The notes below the pieces were generated by a model. That model ran no database searches. It was not told the DNA's origin and was given only the letters and a program-made list of their open reading frames with translations. From contig JASLZX010000003.1 in the NCBI GenBank assembly GCA_030754655.1, positions 1-64,000 on the forward strand: a stretch of DNA of 64,000 nucleotides. The letters are read 5' to 3'. This DNA comes from UBA8886 sp002731655 (GTDB lineage Archaea; Thermoplasmatota; Poseidoniia; MGIII; CG-Epi1). Below are positions 16,919-25,397 of the stretch, piece by piece. Each line of letters opens with the position of its first letter. Positions within the stretch are counted from its first letter, which is position 1. A program made the position numbers and the translations under genes.

Positions 16919-18636
16919 CACTCACCGCCGGGCTCGAGGTGCACCAGCAGCTCGACTGCGGCAAGCTCTTCTGCAGCTGCCCCGCCGCCGACGGCAGCCC
17001 CGACCCCGGCTTCAGCCGGAGGCTGCACGCGACCGCCAGCGAGATGGGGCAGGTCGACGCGGCCGCCGCGGCCGAAAACGTGCGCGATTTCGGCTACCAC
17101 CAGGGCGACGGCAACTGTCTAGTCGAGGCGGACGAGGAGCCGCCGCGCGGCCCCAACCCGGAGGCGGTCGAGGTCGCACTGCAGGTCGCCGGACTGCTCG
17201 GTGCGCAGCCGCTCGAGGAGATACATTTCATGCGCAAGGTGGTCGTCGACGGCTCCAATACCACCGGCTTCCAGCGCACCGCACTGGTCGCCACTGGCGG
17301 CCGGCTCGACTACGACGGCGGCAGCGTCGACATCGAACAGCTCTGCCTTGAGGAGGATTCCTGCCGGCGCGGTGAAGGCGAGGACGAGTTCCTGCTCGAC
17401 CGACTGGGGGTGCCACTGCTCGAGATTTCGACTGCGCCGCAGCTCCACTCGCCCGAGGCGGTGCAGGCGGCGGCGCGCACGATGGGGCTGCTGCTGCGCG
17501 CCTGCCGCGTCCGGCGCGGGCTTGGGACCATAAGACAGGATTTGAACGTCTCGATTCCCCAGGGCGTGCGGGTCGAGCTGAAAGGCTTCCAGGACCTCGG
17601 AACAATGCCGCAAGTCGTCGAGCGTGAGATGGAGCGGCAGGCAATACTCGCCACCGTCGAAGCGTGCGAGCCCGGCCCCGCCATAGAAATTACGGCGCTG
17701 CTGAAGAAATCGCGCGAGGCGTGGGGCTGCCGGCTGCCGGGCTGGGCTAGTCTGCTCGGCTCGCCCGAATCCCCAGCAGACCACCCGCGGCTGGGGCGCG
17801 AGCTGGCCGACCACGCGCGCCGCGCCGGCGTGGCGGGGCTGCTACAGAGCGACGAACTGCCGGCGCACGGCGTCTCAGCGGAAGAGGCGGCGGTAATCGC
17901 CACCGAGCTCGATTGCAGGAAAGTGGACGCTTTTATACTGGTCTTCGAGAAAAAAACGCTTGCCAAAGCGGCGCTGGCGCGCGCCTGCAACCGCGCGCGG
18001 CAGGGCGGCGTGCCGCACGAAGTGCGGCGCGTGCTGGCCGAGGGCGGCAGCCGCTACCTGCGCCCCATGCCGGGCGCGGCACGCATGTATCCCGAGACCG
18101 ATATTTCGCCGCTGCGACTGGCCGGGAACGCAGTCGAGCTGCCGCCGACGCTCGCGGAGCGCATCGCGGTTCTGCCGCTGGGGGCGCAGCAAGCCGGGCA
18201 GCTAGTGCGCGCCAGACTTGACGCACGCTTCCACGCACTCGTTGCGGCGGGCGGTCCGCCGAAGACGGTCGCGCGACTGCTGCTGCACCAGTTGCCCGAG
18301 CTGCGGAAAGCGAGGCTACCGGCACCGTCCGAAGCGGTGCTCGGGGAATTGCTCGCGGCGGTCGCCGACGGCAAGCTAGCGAAGGAAGGCGTCGAGGACG
18401 CACTGGCGGCGCTGGCGCGCGGTGAAGCGCTGCCGGAGCAGGCAGCGAGCGGTGCGGGCGAGCTGGACGCGTTCATCGAGCAGTTGCTCGCAGAGCGCAA
18501 GGACTTTGTGCAGCAGCGTGGGATGGAGGCGGTGGGGCCACTGATGGGAACCGTGATGGGCGAATTCCGCGGCCGGGTCGACGGTGCGCTGGTGAGCGAG
18601 CGGCTACGGGTGAAACTGGGGGAATTCCTTGGCTGA
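16915..18636 (+). CDS. gatE: Glutamyl-tRNA(Gln) amidotransferase subunit E
   Basis: GatE, with GatD, converts Glu-tRNA(Gln) to Gln-tRNA(Gln) in archaea, which lack a glutaminyl-tRNA synthetase in most lineages. The N-terminus has the GatB/GatE signature: TLTAGLEVHQQLDCGKLFCS, FMRKVVVDGSNTTGFQRT, EEDSCR and LGVPLLEISTAP. IRQDLNVSI and VELKGFQDL follow. RPMPGAARMYPETD marks the end of the catalytic core, and a YqeY-like helical tail finishes the protein. At 573 residues it is slightly shorter than most GatE. The GTG start overlaps the previous stop. GatD is not in the window. Confidence 0.93.
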   Translation: MTLTAGLEVHQQLDCGKLFCSCPAADGSPDPGFSRRLHATASEMGQVDAAAAAENVRDFGYHQGDGNCLVEADEEPPRGPNPEAVEVALQVAGLLGAQPLEEIHFMRKVVVDGSNTTGFQRTALVATGGRLDYDGGSVDIEQLCLEEDSCRRGEGEDEFLLDRLGVPLLEISTAPQLHSPEAVQAAARTMGLLLRACRVRRGLGTIRQDLNVSIPQGVRVELKGFQDLGTMPQVVEREMERQAILATVEACEPGPAIEITALLKKSREAWGCRLPGWASLLGSPESPADHPRLGRELADHARRAGVAGLLQSDELPAHGVSAEEAAVIATELDCRKVDAFILVFEKKTLAKAALARACNRARQGGVPHEVRRVLAEGGSRYLRPMPGAARMYPETDISPLRLAGNAVELPPTLAERIAVLPLGAQQAGQLVRARLDARFHALVAAGGPPKTVARLLLHQLPELRKARLPAPSEAVLGELLAAVADGKLAKEGVEDALAALARGEALPEQAASGAGELDAFIEQLLAERKDFVQQRGMEAVGPLMGTVMGEFRGRVDGALVSERLRVKLGEFLG

Positions 18637-19843
18637 GCAGGCGCTGATTCTCGCCGCTGGCAAGGGCACCCGCATGCGTCCGCTGACGGCGCGGCTGCCG
18701 AAGCCGCTGCTGCCGGCCGGCGGCGCACCGTTTCTGGAGCACCAGCTGCGCGCGCTGGCCGAAGCTGGCGTAACGCACGTGGCGGTGCTGGTGGGCTACC
18801 GCATGCGCGAGGTGCACGAGGCGCTCGGCGACGGCCAGCGCTTCGGGCTCGAGCTGGATTTCCTGGTGCAGGAAGAGCAGCTCGGCACCGGCCATGCGGT
18901 GGCGCAGGCGGCCGGGAAGCTGGATGGCAATTTCTTCTGCCTGAATGGTGACACGCTCGTCACGACCGAAACGCTGCGGGCGCTCGCCAGCGCAAAATCC
19001 GTGCACGCCATGGCGGTCGCGCAGGTCGCAGACTGCAGCAGATACGGACTGGTAAAGGCGCGCGAGGGAAAACTGGCGAGCATCATCGAGAAAGGCGCTG
19101 AAGGACTGGGCAAAATTAACGCCGGCATCTATCGCTTCGCGCCTTCCATTTTCGAGGCGCTAGAGAGGCTGGAGCGGTCGCCGCGCGGCGAATTCGAGCT
19201 GACGACTGCGCTGGAGGCGATTGCAAAGCAGGTCGCGGTCGTCGACGTTGAGGGCGACTGGCTCGACCTAGGGCGGCCGTGGGACCTGCTGACGGCGAAC
19301 GCGCTGCTGCTCACGCGGATGGAGCCATCCATCGAGGGAACCGTCGAAGAGGGTGTGGTGCTGGAGGGAGCGGTGCACGTCGCCGCCGGGGCGATAATCA
19401 AGGCGGGCAGCCGCATCGAAGGCCCGGTATGGGTCGGCCCCGGTGCGACCGTCGGGCCGAACGCCTGCATCCGCGGTGCGACCATGCTGGGCGCCGGGGT
19501 GAAAGTAGGCGGTGCTTCGGAAGTGAAGAATTCAATTCTGATGGACGGGGCCAAGGCGCCGCACCACAATTACGTCGGCGATTCCATCCTGGGGCGCGAC
19601 TGCAACCTTGGTTCGGGGACCAAGGTTGCCAACCTGCGCCACGACGGCGCCAACGTCTACGCCATCATCCGCGGCGAGCGGGTTGACAGCGGGCTGCGCA
19701 AGCTGGGCGTCATTCTGGGCGACGACGTCAAGACCGGCATCAACGCTTCGCTCAATGTCGGCACCGTCCTGGGCGAAGGGACGATTGTCGGCCCCGGACG
19801 CGTCGTCTCGGGCAGCTGGGCGGCCGGCTCCCGGATACTCTGA
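18629..19843 (+). CDS. Sugar-1-phosphate nucleotidylyltransferase with left-handed beta-helix (GlmU-like)
   Basis: The N-terminal domain has the nucleotidyltransferase signature LAAGKGTRMRPLTARLPKPL (residues 8-27), then EEQLGTGHAV and LNGDTLV. From about residue 230 hexapeptide repeats form a left-handed beta-helix (GTVEEGVVLEGAVHVAAGAI, GPVWVGPGATVGPNACIRGA). Archaeal proteins of this layout make UDP- or dTDP-activated sugars; those with the full C-terminal domain can also acetylate GlcN-1-P. Which sugar is used cannot be told. It starts with TTG overlapping the gatE stop by 8 bases and is followed immediately by a glycosyltransferase. Confidence 0.87.
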   Translation: MAEQALILAAGKGTRMRPLTARLPKPLLPAGGAPFLEHQLRALAEAGVTHVAVLVGYRMREVHEALGDGQRFGLELDFLVQEEQLGTGHAVAQAAGKLDGNFFCLNGDTLVTTETLRALASAKSVHAMAVAQVADCSRYGLVKAREGKLASIIEKGAEGLGKINAGIYRFAPSIFEALERLERSPRGEFELTTALEAIAKQVAVVDVEGDWLDLGRPWDLLTANALLLTRMEPSIEGTVEEGVVLEGAVHVAAGAIIKAGSRIEGPVWVGPGATVGPNACIRGATMLGAGVKVGGASEVKNSILMDGAKAPHHNYVGDSILGRDCNLGSGTKVANLRHDGANVYAIIRGERVDSGLRKLGVILGDDVKTGINASLNVGTVLGEGTIVGPGRVVSGSWAAGSRIL

Positions 19844-20964
19844 TGCGGATTCTCGAAGTAACGCCCTACTTCCACCCCCACTACGGTGGTGTCGAGTCGC
19901 ACGTGCTAGGGCTGTCGATGCACCTGCAACAGCGCGGCCACACCGTCGAGGTCGTCACTTCACGCTACGCGCGCATGCCAGAGCAGGAGACGGTGCGTGG
20001 CTTGCCAGTGAACCGGGTGACGCAATGGCTGAACCTGTTCAACACCCCGGTCGCCCCCGGTTTTGGCGGGCACATCGCCGCGACCGAGGCAGATGTGGTG
20101 CATGTCCACTCGCCACCCCCTTTCACCGAGCTGTTCGCCGCGCGTGGCGCGGCGCGGGCGGGGAAGCCACTAGTCATCACCTACCACTGCGACCTGGAAC
20201 TGCGCGGCCGGCTCGGCTCGCTGATGGTGCGCGGCTACCAGCGCTATGCTGGGAAGCGCCCGCTGCAAGCCGCGAAGCGCATTATCTCGACTACTGAAAG
20301 CTACGCCGCCACTTCGCGCGCGCTCTGGAACCAGGAGGTCGAGGTAGTGCCCAACGCGGTCGACACCGATCGCTTCCACCCTTCGAACAACAGCGAGCAT
20401 CTCTGCAGCCGACTCTCGCCCGAAGGAGAGCCGCTGGCGCTCTTCGTCGGGCGGCTGGTGCCGCACAAGGGGGTCGACATCCTTATTCGCGCGCTATCGC
20501 GGCTCGAACGGGGGCGGCTGGTAGTGGTGGGCGACGGCCCCTACCGCGGCTGGCTCGAGAGGCTGGTGCGCAGTAAGGGGCTCGGGGAGCGGGTGGTCTT
20601 CACCGGCCCCATCGGCGACGCGTGGCTGCCCGCCTACTACGCCGCCTGCGACACCGTCGTGCTGCCGTCGACGTCGCGGCTCGAGGCGTTCGGCATCGTC
20701 GGCCTTGAAGGCATGGCGTCGGGCAAGCCACTCGTGTTGAGCGACATTCCCGGCGTGCGCGACGTCATCACCGGCGAAGAGGGGCATATCGTCGAGCCGC
20801 TCGACCCCGACGCACTCGCTGGCGCGCTGGAAAACATCTGGGATTACCCCGAGCGCGCGCGGCAGATGGGGAGGCGCGGGCGCGAACGCGCCGAGCGCGA
20901 ATTCGCCTGGCCACGCGTCGCGGAGAAAATCGAGCAGGTGCTGGAAGCGGCCCTTTCGACCTAG
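19843..20964 (+). CDS. GT4-family glycosyltransferase
   Basis: The 373 residues show the glycine-rich acceptor loop FHPHYGGVESHV (11-22), a central VVPNAVDTDRFHPS, the donor-site start LFVGRLVPHKGVDILIRAL, then VVGDGPYRGWLERL and the terminal EAFGIVGLEGMASGKPLVLS with its E-x7-E. This is a textbook GT4 enzyme, probably mannosyl- or glucosyl-transferring and acting on a lipid-linked glycan at the inner membrane face. It follows the nucleotidyltransferase with a TGATG overlap, so activated donor and transferase are made together. Confidence 0.9.
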   Translation: MRILEVTPYFHPHYGGVESHVLGLSMHLQQRGHTVEVVTSRYARMPEQETVRGLPVNRVTQWLNLFNTPVAPGFGGHIAATEADVVHVHSPPPFTELFAARGAARAGKPLVITYHCDLELRGRLGSLMVRGYQRYAGKRPLQAAKRIISTTESYAATSRALWNQEVEVVPNAVDTDRFHPSNNSEHLCSRLSPEGEPLALFVGRLVPHKGVDILIRALSRLERGRLVVVGDGPYRGWLERLVRSKGLGERVVFTGPIGDAWLPAYYAACDTVVLPSTSRLEAFGIVGLEGMASGKPLVLSDIPGVRDVITGEEGHIVEPLDPDALAGALENIWDYPERARQMGRRGRERAEREFAWPRVAEKIEQVLEAALST

Positions 20965-22682
20965 GCCAGTTCCGTCTCGACCAATAAGCGACGCAATTCG
21001 TCGGCCGGCTTGCCCAGCGCTTCGAGCGACGCCACCTTGCCCGCCAGCGCTTCCGGGTCGGCGGCTCCGCAGCCAAGTGCGCCGTCGAATGCTTCGCTGG
21101 CGCGTTGCGCATCGCCATTTTCGAGCGCGCTCCAGCCCAACGCCAGCCACGCCTCGAGCCGCGACGGCGCGAGCGCCGTTGCGGCTTCGGCCGCAGCCTG
21201 CGCTTCGCGGCTGCGGTCGAGCGCGTGCAGGCAACCACAGCGCGCCAGCGCCAAATCTGGGTCGTCGAGCGACAGGTACACGAGCGCCGCTTCCGGCTCG
21301 CGCGAAGCAAGGTGCAGTCCCAGCTGGCACTTTATATTTTCATCGTCAAGAAATTCAGCCTGCAAATCGGCGAGTGTTTTGCGCGCAGCATCCCACTCCT
21401 GCGCGCGCGACAGAAGCAGTCGACCGGAGCGGGAGCCGGGTTGCAGCTCGAGCGCGTTTTCGATAAGCGACAGCGCCTGCTCGTTGCGGTCCAGTTCCAG
21501 CATCGACTCCGCCAGCCGGAAGCGCGCGCGCGCCGACTCGGGATGCGCGACCAGCGCGTTGGTGTATTGCCGCGCCGCCTCGTCCAACATCCCGGCGTTG
21601 ACCAGGATTTTGCCTTTCTCCATCCAGTCCAGGTCGCGCATGCGGTTGCGCGCCTGATTGTCCATCGCGCGCACCGCCTCGTCGTAGCACTGCAGTGCGT
21701 GCCGGGTCTCGCCGCGCTCGCGGCTGGTGTCGCCCAGCGCGACCCAGCACATGACGTGCTGACCGTCGGCCGCCAGGCCAAGATTCAGCGTGCGCCGTGC
21801 CTCATCGGGGCGGCCGAGCGCCAGCAGGCTGCGCGCCAGCGCCTCGTGGTAGTCGGGGTCCCCGTCCTCGAGCTCGAGCGCCGTCTCCAAGAACTCGAGA
21901 CCCTCCTCGGGGCGGCCGAGCCGCGCCAGCGCGCGGCCTTTGGCCATCCAAGCGTAGTGAAATGTGGGATCCATTTCGAGCGCCTGCTCGTGGTATAGAA
22001 TGGCCTCCTCGTAGCGGTCCAAGTGATCGAGTGCATTGCCGATGTTGTTGACGGCGATGACGTATTCCGGGTCGATATCGAGTGATTTCTGGTAGAACTC
22101 GATGGAGAGCTCGTATTCGCCCTGGTTATACTGGACGTTGGCGAGATTATTCCACGCAATCTTGTCGCGTGGGTCCAGTTCTACGGCGCGCTGATAGTAA
22201 TCCTTGGCGTCCGCCAGCCGCCCCGAGAGCTGCAGCGTGTAGCCGTAGTTGTACCACGCCACCGCGTAGGTGGGGTCGGCGCGCATCGCCTCGTCGTAGC
22301 AGCGCATCGCCTCGTTCCAGCGATCGAGCATGAAGTTGGCAAAGCCGCGGTTGTTCCACGCCGGCGCGTTGCGCGGCTCCAGCTCCAGCGCGCGGCCGTA
22401 CGCCTCGACTGCCTGCGCGTAGCGCTCTAGACGCTGCAGCGCGTCGCCGCGACGCACATAGTAGCGCGCGATGTCGGGCGCCAACTCGCACGCCCGCTGG
22501 TAGGCGCGCAGTGCCCGGGCGGGGTTGCGGCGCGCCATCTCGGCCATACCGATGCTGTTGTGGAGCGAAGGGTCCTCCGGCGCCAAGTCCGCCGCCCTGC
22601 GGAAGCAGGAAATCGCCTTGCGGAATTTCCTTTCGCGGACCAGCGCCTCGCCCTGTTCCACCAACTCCGCGACGTCAGGCAT
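20961..22682 (-). CDS. Tetratricopeptide repeat protein (long TPR solenoid)
   Basis: The 573 residues are almost entirely TPR units of 34 residues, for example NSIGMAEMARRNPARALRAY, NNRGFANFMLDRWNEAMRCY, YNYGYTLQLSGRLADAKDYY and NNLANVQYNQGEYELSIEFY, with degenerate repeats toward the C-terminus. No signal peptide or membrane helix is seen, so it is a cytoplasmic scaffold whose partners are unknown. The start overlaps the upstream TPR gene (TGATG), making a two-gene TPR operon. It converges on the glycosyltransferase with a 4-base overlap. Confidence 0.85.
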   Translation of the reverse strand: MPDVAELVEQGEALVRERKFRKAISCFRRAADLAPEDPSLHNSIGMAEMARRNPARALRAYQRACELAPDIARYYVRRGDALQRLERYAQAVEAYGRALELEPRNAPAWNNRGFANFMLDRWNEAMRCYDEAMRADPTYAVAWYNYGYTLQLSGRLADAKDYYQRAVELDPRDKIAWNNLANVQYNQGEYELSIEFYQKSLDIDPEYVIAVNNIGNALDHLDRYEEAILYHEQALEMDPTFHYAWMAKGRALARLGRPEEGLEFLETALELEDGDPDYHEALARSLLALGRPDEARRTLNLGLAADGQHVMCWVALGDTSRERGETRHALQCYDEAVRAMDNQARNRMRDLDWMEKGKILVNAGMLDEAARQYTNALVAHPESARARFRLAESMLELDRNEQALSLIENALELQPGSRSGRLLLSRAQEWDAARKTLADLQAEFLDDENIKCQLGLHLASREPEAALVYLSLDDPDLALARCGCLHALDRSREAQAAAEAATALAPSRLEAWLALGWSALENGDAQRASEAFDGALGCGAADPEALAGKVASLEALGKPADELRRLLVETELA

Positions 22683-23803
22683 CAGTTTTCCAGGATTAGC
22701 TCAATGCGCACTATCGCCTTATTGGTATCTTCCATCAACCGCCCCCACTCGGAACCGTCGTGGTGCTCGTGGCCCGACTCGTGCGCCAGCGTGTTCTGGT
22801 AGCACTTGAGCGCCTCACGGGGACGGTCGAGCAGCTCGAGCGCGTAGCCCTTATTGTGCCACGCCCAGGCGTAATCCTCCTTCAGCTCGATAGCGCGCTC
22901 GTAGCAGGGGATGGTCTCCTCGATGCGGTTGAGCTGCCGCAGCGTCACGCCACGGTTGTTCCACGCCGAGCGGTTTTTGGGATTCAGCTCGGTCGCGCGG
23001 GTGAACGCCTGCAGCGCCTCCTTCAGGTTCCCAACGCGGAAGAGAGCCTTGCCGAGGTTGAACCAGCAGGTGGCGTAGCGCGGGTTGGCCGCCAGCGCCC
23101 GCCGGTAGCTCTCGATGGCGCGATGGTTGTAGCCCAGCCGCGAGAGCGCAACGCCGCGGTCGTTGTAGACCACTTCGTCTTCGGCCTCGAGGCTCTGTTG
23201 CAGCGCCTCCGCCGCGGCGCCCGGCTCATCGAGCTGGTCGTGCGCCAGCCCCTTCGCCTCGAGCGCCGCCAAATCGCGCGGACGCCGGGTGAGGATGGCG
23301 TCGAAATCCTGCAGAGCGTCGTTGTAGCGCCCCATCGCGTGGAGTAGCTTGCCGCGGCGGTAGAGCAGCTCGCGATCCGGTTTCCCGCGAGCGACAGCGT
23401 CGAGCGTCGCCAACGCCGCTGTGCCGTCACCGAGTGCCTGCTGGGCGCGCGCTTTCAGGACGTGCGCTGCAACGTAGCGCGGCTTGATTTTGAGCGAGCG
23501 CTCGGCGCACGCCAGCGCTTCTGCGGGGTCGCCGAGCAGCAGCTGCGCCAGCGCGCGGTCCTTCCACATGATTTCCGAGTGCGAAACTGCATCGGGAATC
23601 TGGTCGAGCTCCGCCAGCGCCGCTGCCGGCTGCCCCGCCGCGAGGTGCACCTTACCGAGGTCATGCTGCAACCGCTTGCTTCCCGGCTTGGCGGCCAGCG
23701 CCTTCTCGAGCGTGCGGCGGGCGCGGCGGTAGTGGCCCAGCTTGAGCTCGGCCAGCCCTTCCGCGCGCAGCTCGTCGGCATGGTTGCTGTCGTCGATAGG
23801 CAC
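22682..23803 (-). CDS. Tetratricopeptide repeat protein
   Basis: Starting at GTG 23803, the 373-residue product begins VPIDDSNHADELRAEGLAEL and consists of TPR units such as NDRGVALSRLGYNHRAIESY, FNLGKALFRVGNLKEALQAF, NNRGVTLRQLNRIEETIPCY and HNKGYALELLDRPREALKCY. The frame is open far upstream, but that part is antisense to histidine ammonia-lyase. The box ATTTTAACTG (minus strand, about 23821-23830), centred about 24 bases before the GTG, fixes the start. It is a cytoplasmic protein-interaction scaffold with no further hint of partner. Confidence 0.83.
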   Translation of the reverse strand: MPIDDSNHADELRAEGLAELKLGHYRRARRTLEKALAAKPGSKRLQHDLGKVHLAAGQPAAALAELDQIPDAVSHSEIMWKDRALAQLLLGDPAEALACAERSLKIKPRYVAAHVLKARAQQALGDGTAALATLDAVARGKPDRELLYRRGKLLHAMGRYNDALQDFDAILTRRPRDLAALEAKGLAHDQLDEPGAAAEALQQSLEAEDEVVYNDRGVALSRLGYNHRAIESYRRALAANPRYATCWFNLGKALFRVGNLKEALQAFTRATELNPKNRSAWNNRGVTLRQLNRIEETIPCYERAIELKEDYAWAWHNKGYALELLDRPREALKCYQNTLAHESGHEHHDGSEWGRLMEDTNKAIVRIELILEN

Positions 23804-23848
23804 AGGTCGCCAGCGAGGGGCAGTTAAAATCCGCTGCCCCGAACAGCG

Positions 23849-23858
23849 CTTTATAATC
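23849..23858 (+). promoter_or_regulatory. TATA box of histidine ammonia-lyase gene
   Basis: CTTTATAATC is centred about 24 bases before the GTG at 23877, with no ribosome-binding site between, so the mRNA is probably leaderless. The divergent TPR operon has its own separate box at about 23821-23830. Confidence 0.65.
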
Positions 23859-23876
23859 CGGGTGAGGTGGCCGCGC

Positions 23877-25397
23877 GTGAAAGTCGAGCTTGACGGCGGT
23901 TCGCTCACGATTGGGCTGCTCGCGAGAGTCGCGAGCGACGGCGCGAGCGTCTCGCTGGCGCCCGCGGCGCGAAAGCGTATCGCTGCCAACCGCGCCATGC
24001 TGGAAGAGAAAATCGCCGCGCACGAGGTGATGTATGGAATCACTACCGGCATCGGTGAGTTCTCCGAGCATACGCTGACGCCCGACGAGCTGCGCGACTT
24101 CCAGCGCTTCCTGGTCTATTCGCACGCCGCTGGCATCGGCGAGCCGCTGCCGGCGGCTGTCGTGCGCGGCGCGATGTGCGGCCGCGCCAATGTCCACTGC
24201 CACGGCCACTCCGGGGGGCGGCCAGCGGTGACCGACGCGCTCGTCGGCGCGCTGAACGCGGGGGTGACGCCGGTCGCGTGCGAGAAAGGCTCGGTCGGCG
24301 CGTGCGGCGACTTGGCGCCGATGTCGCAGGTAGCGCTCTGCCTGATGGGCGAGGGCGAGGCGTTCTACCGCGACGAGCGGATGGACGCCACCGCTGCCCT
24401 GGCGAAAGCGGGACTCGAGGCGCTCGAGCTCGAGGCGCGCGACGGGCTGGCACTGATTAACGGTTCGAACGTGCTAACAGCGTGGGCGGCGCTGCTGTTG
24501 CACGACACGCAGCACTGGTTCAAGCTGCACGACATCGCCGCGGCGATGACGCTCGAGGCGCTGCTCGCCAACCAAAAGCCATACGACGCGCGACTGCACG
24601 AACTGCGCGGCTTCCGCGGCGCGCAGGAAGTGGCGGGCAACTTGCGGAAGCTGATGGCTGACAGCCCCATCCTGGCGGCGCACGGCGAGAAGGTGCAGGA
24701 CGCCTACTCGATGCGCTCGACGCCGCAAGTAGCGGGCGCACTGCGCGACGCAGTGCGCCACGCCATCGGCGAAGTGGAGACCGAGCTGAACGGTGTCGGC
24801 GACAATCCCATATTCCTTACCGAAGAGAAGGAGGTGCTCACGGGCGCCAACTTCCAGGGCACACCGGTCGCACTGCCGCTAGAGATGGTCGCGACCGGGT
24901 TGAGCATGATTGCCGTATTGAGCGAGCGACGGCTGAACCGGCTCACCAACCCTGCGCTCTCGGCGGGGCTGCCGCCCTTCCTGAGCGAGAAGCCGGGGCT
25001 CCACTCAGGGATGATGCTGGCGCAATACACTGCCGACGCGCTGATTGCCGAAGCGCGCATCCTGTCGCACCCCGCCGTCAACCAGTCCATCCCCGCCGCC
25101 GCCGACCAGGAGGATTTCGTCTCGATGGGGCTGACCACGATGCAGAAAGCACAGCAGATTCTCGACAACTGCTTCGGCGTGCTCGCCATTGAGATGATGG
25201 CCGCCGCGCAGGCGCTAGACCTGCGCGGCGACGAGCCGGCGGCCGGCACCGCTGCCGCACGCGGGGTAATTCGCAAGCACGTTTCGCACCTTGACGAGGA
25301 CCGGCCGCTCTACCGCGACCACAACCGGCTGGTGCCGCTGCTGCGCTCGCCCGACATCACCAGCGCGGTCGAGGCGGCCGTCGGTGAGCTGGCCTAG
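23877..25397 (+). CDS. hutH: Histidine ammonia-lyase with Ala-Cys-Gly MIO triad
   Basis: HutH removes ammonia from L-histidine to give urocanate, using the MIO cofactor formed by cyclisation of an internal Ala-Ser-Gly. From GTG 23877 the enzyme has 506 residues. Residues important in the Pseudomonas enzyme fall at the same numbers: Tyr53 (VMYGITTG), His83 (YSHAAG), Asn195 (LINGSN) and Arg/Tyr in DAYSMRSTPQ; the catalytic Glu is at 412 (AADQEDFVSMG). The triad at 142-144 reads Ala-Cys-Gly (GSVGACGDLAP) instead of Ala-Ser-Gly. The SHAAG motif favours histidine over phenylalanine or tyrosine. No other hut gene is visible nearby. Confidence 0.88.
   Translation: MKVELDGGSLTIGLLARVASDGASVSLAPAARKRIAANRAMLEEKIAAHEVMYGITTGIGEFSEHTLTPDELRDFQRFLVYSHAAGIGEPLPAAVVRGAMCGRANVHCHGHSGGRPAVTDALVGALNAGVTPVACEKGSVGACGDLAPMSQVALCLMGEGEAFYRDERMDATAALAKAGLEALELEARDGLALINGSNVLTAWAALLLHDTQHWFKLHDIAAAMTLEALLANQKPYDARLHELRGFRGAQEVAGNLRKLMADSPILAAHGEKVQDAYSMRSTPQVAGALRDAVRHAIGEVETELNGVGDNPIFLTEEKEVLTGANFQGTPVALPLEMVATGLSMIAVLSERRLNRLTNPALSAGLPPFLSEKPGLHSGMMLAQYTADALIAEARILSHPAVNQSIPAAADQEDFVSMGLTTMQKAQQILDNCFGVLAIEMMAAAQALDLRGDEPAAGTAAARGVIRKHVSHLDEDRPLYRDHNRLVPLLRSPDITSAVEAAVGELA

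Noticed and set aside
20494..21330. A 278-residue minus-strand open frame
   Set aside because: It overlaps the glycosyltransferase and the TPR gene in the wrong frame, and its Arg/Ala/Gly-rich sequence matches nothing.
23742..23876. N-terminal extension of histidine ammonia-lyase
   Set aside because: The added residues run through the promoter of both genes and do not resemble HutH; residue numbering fits the reference enzyme only when the start is 23877.
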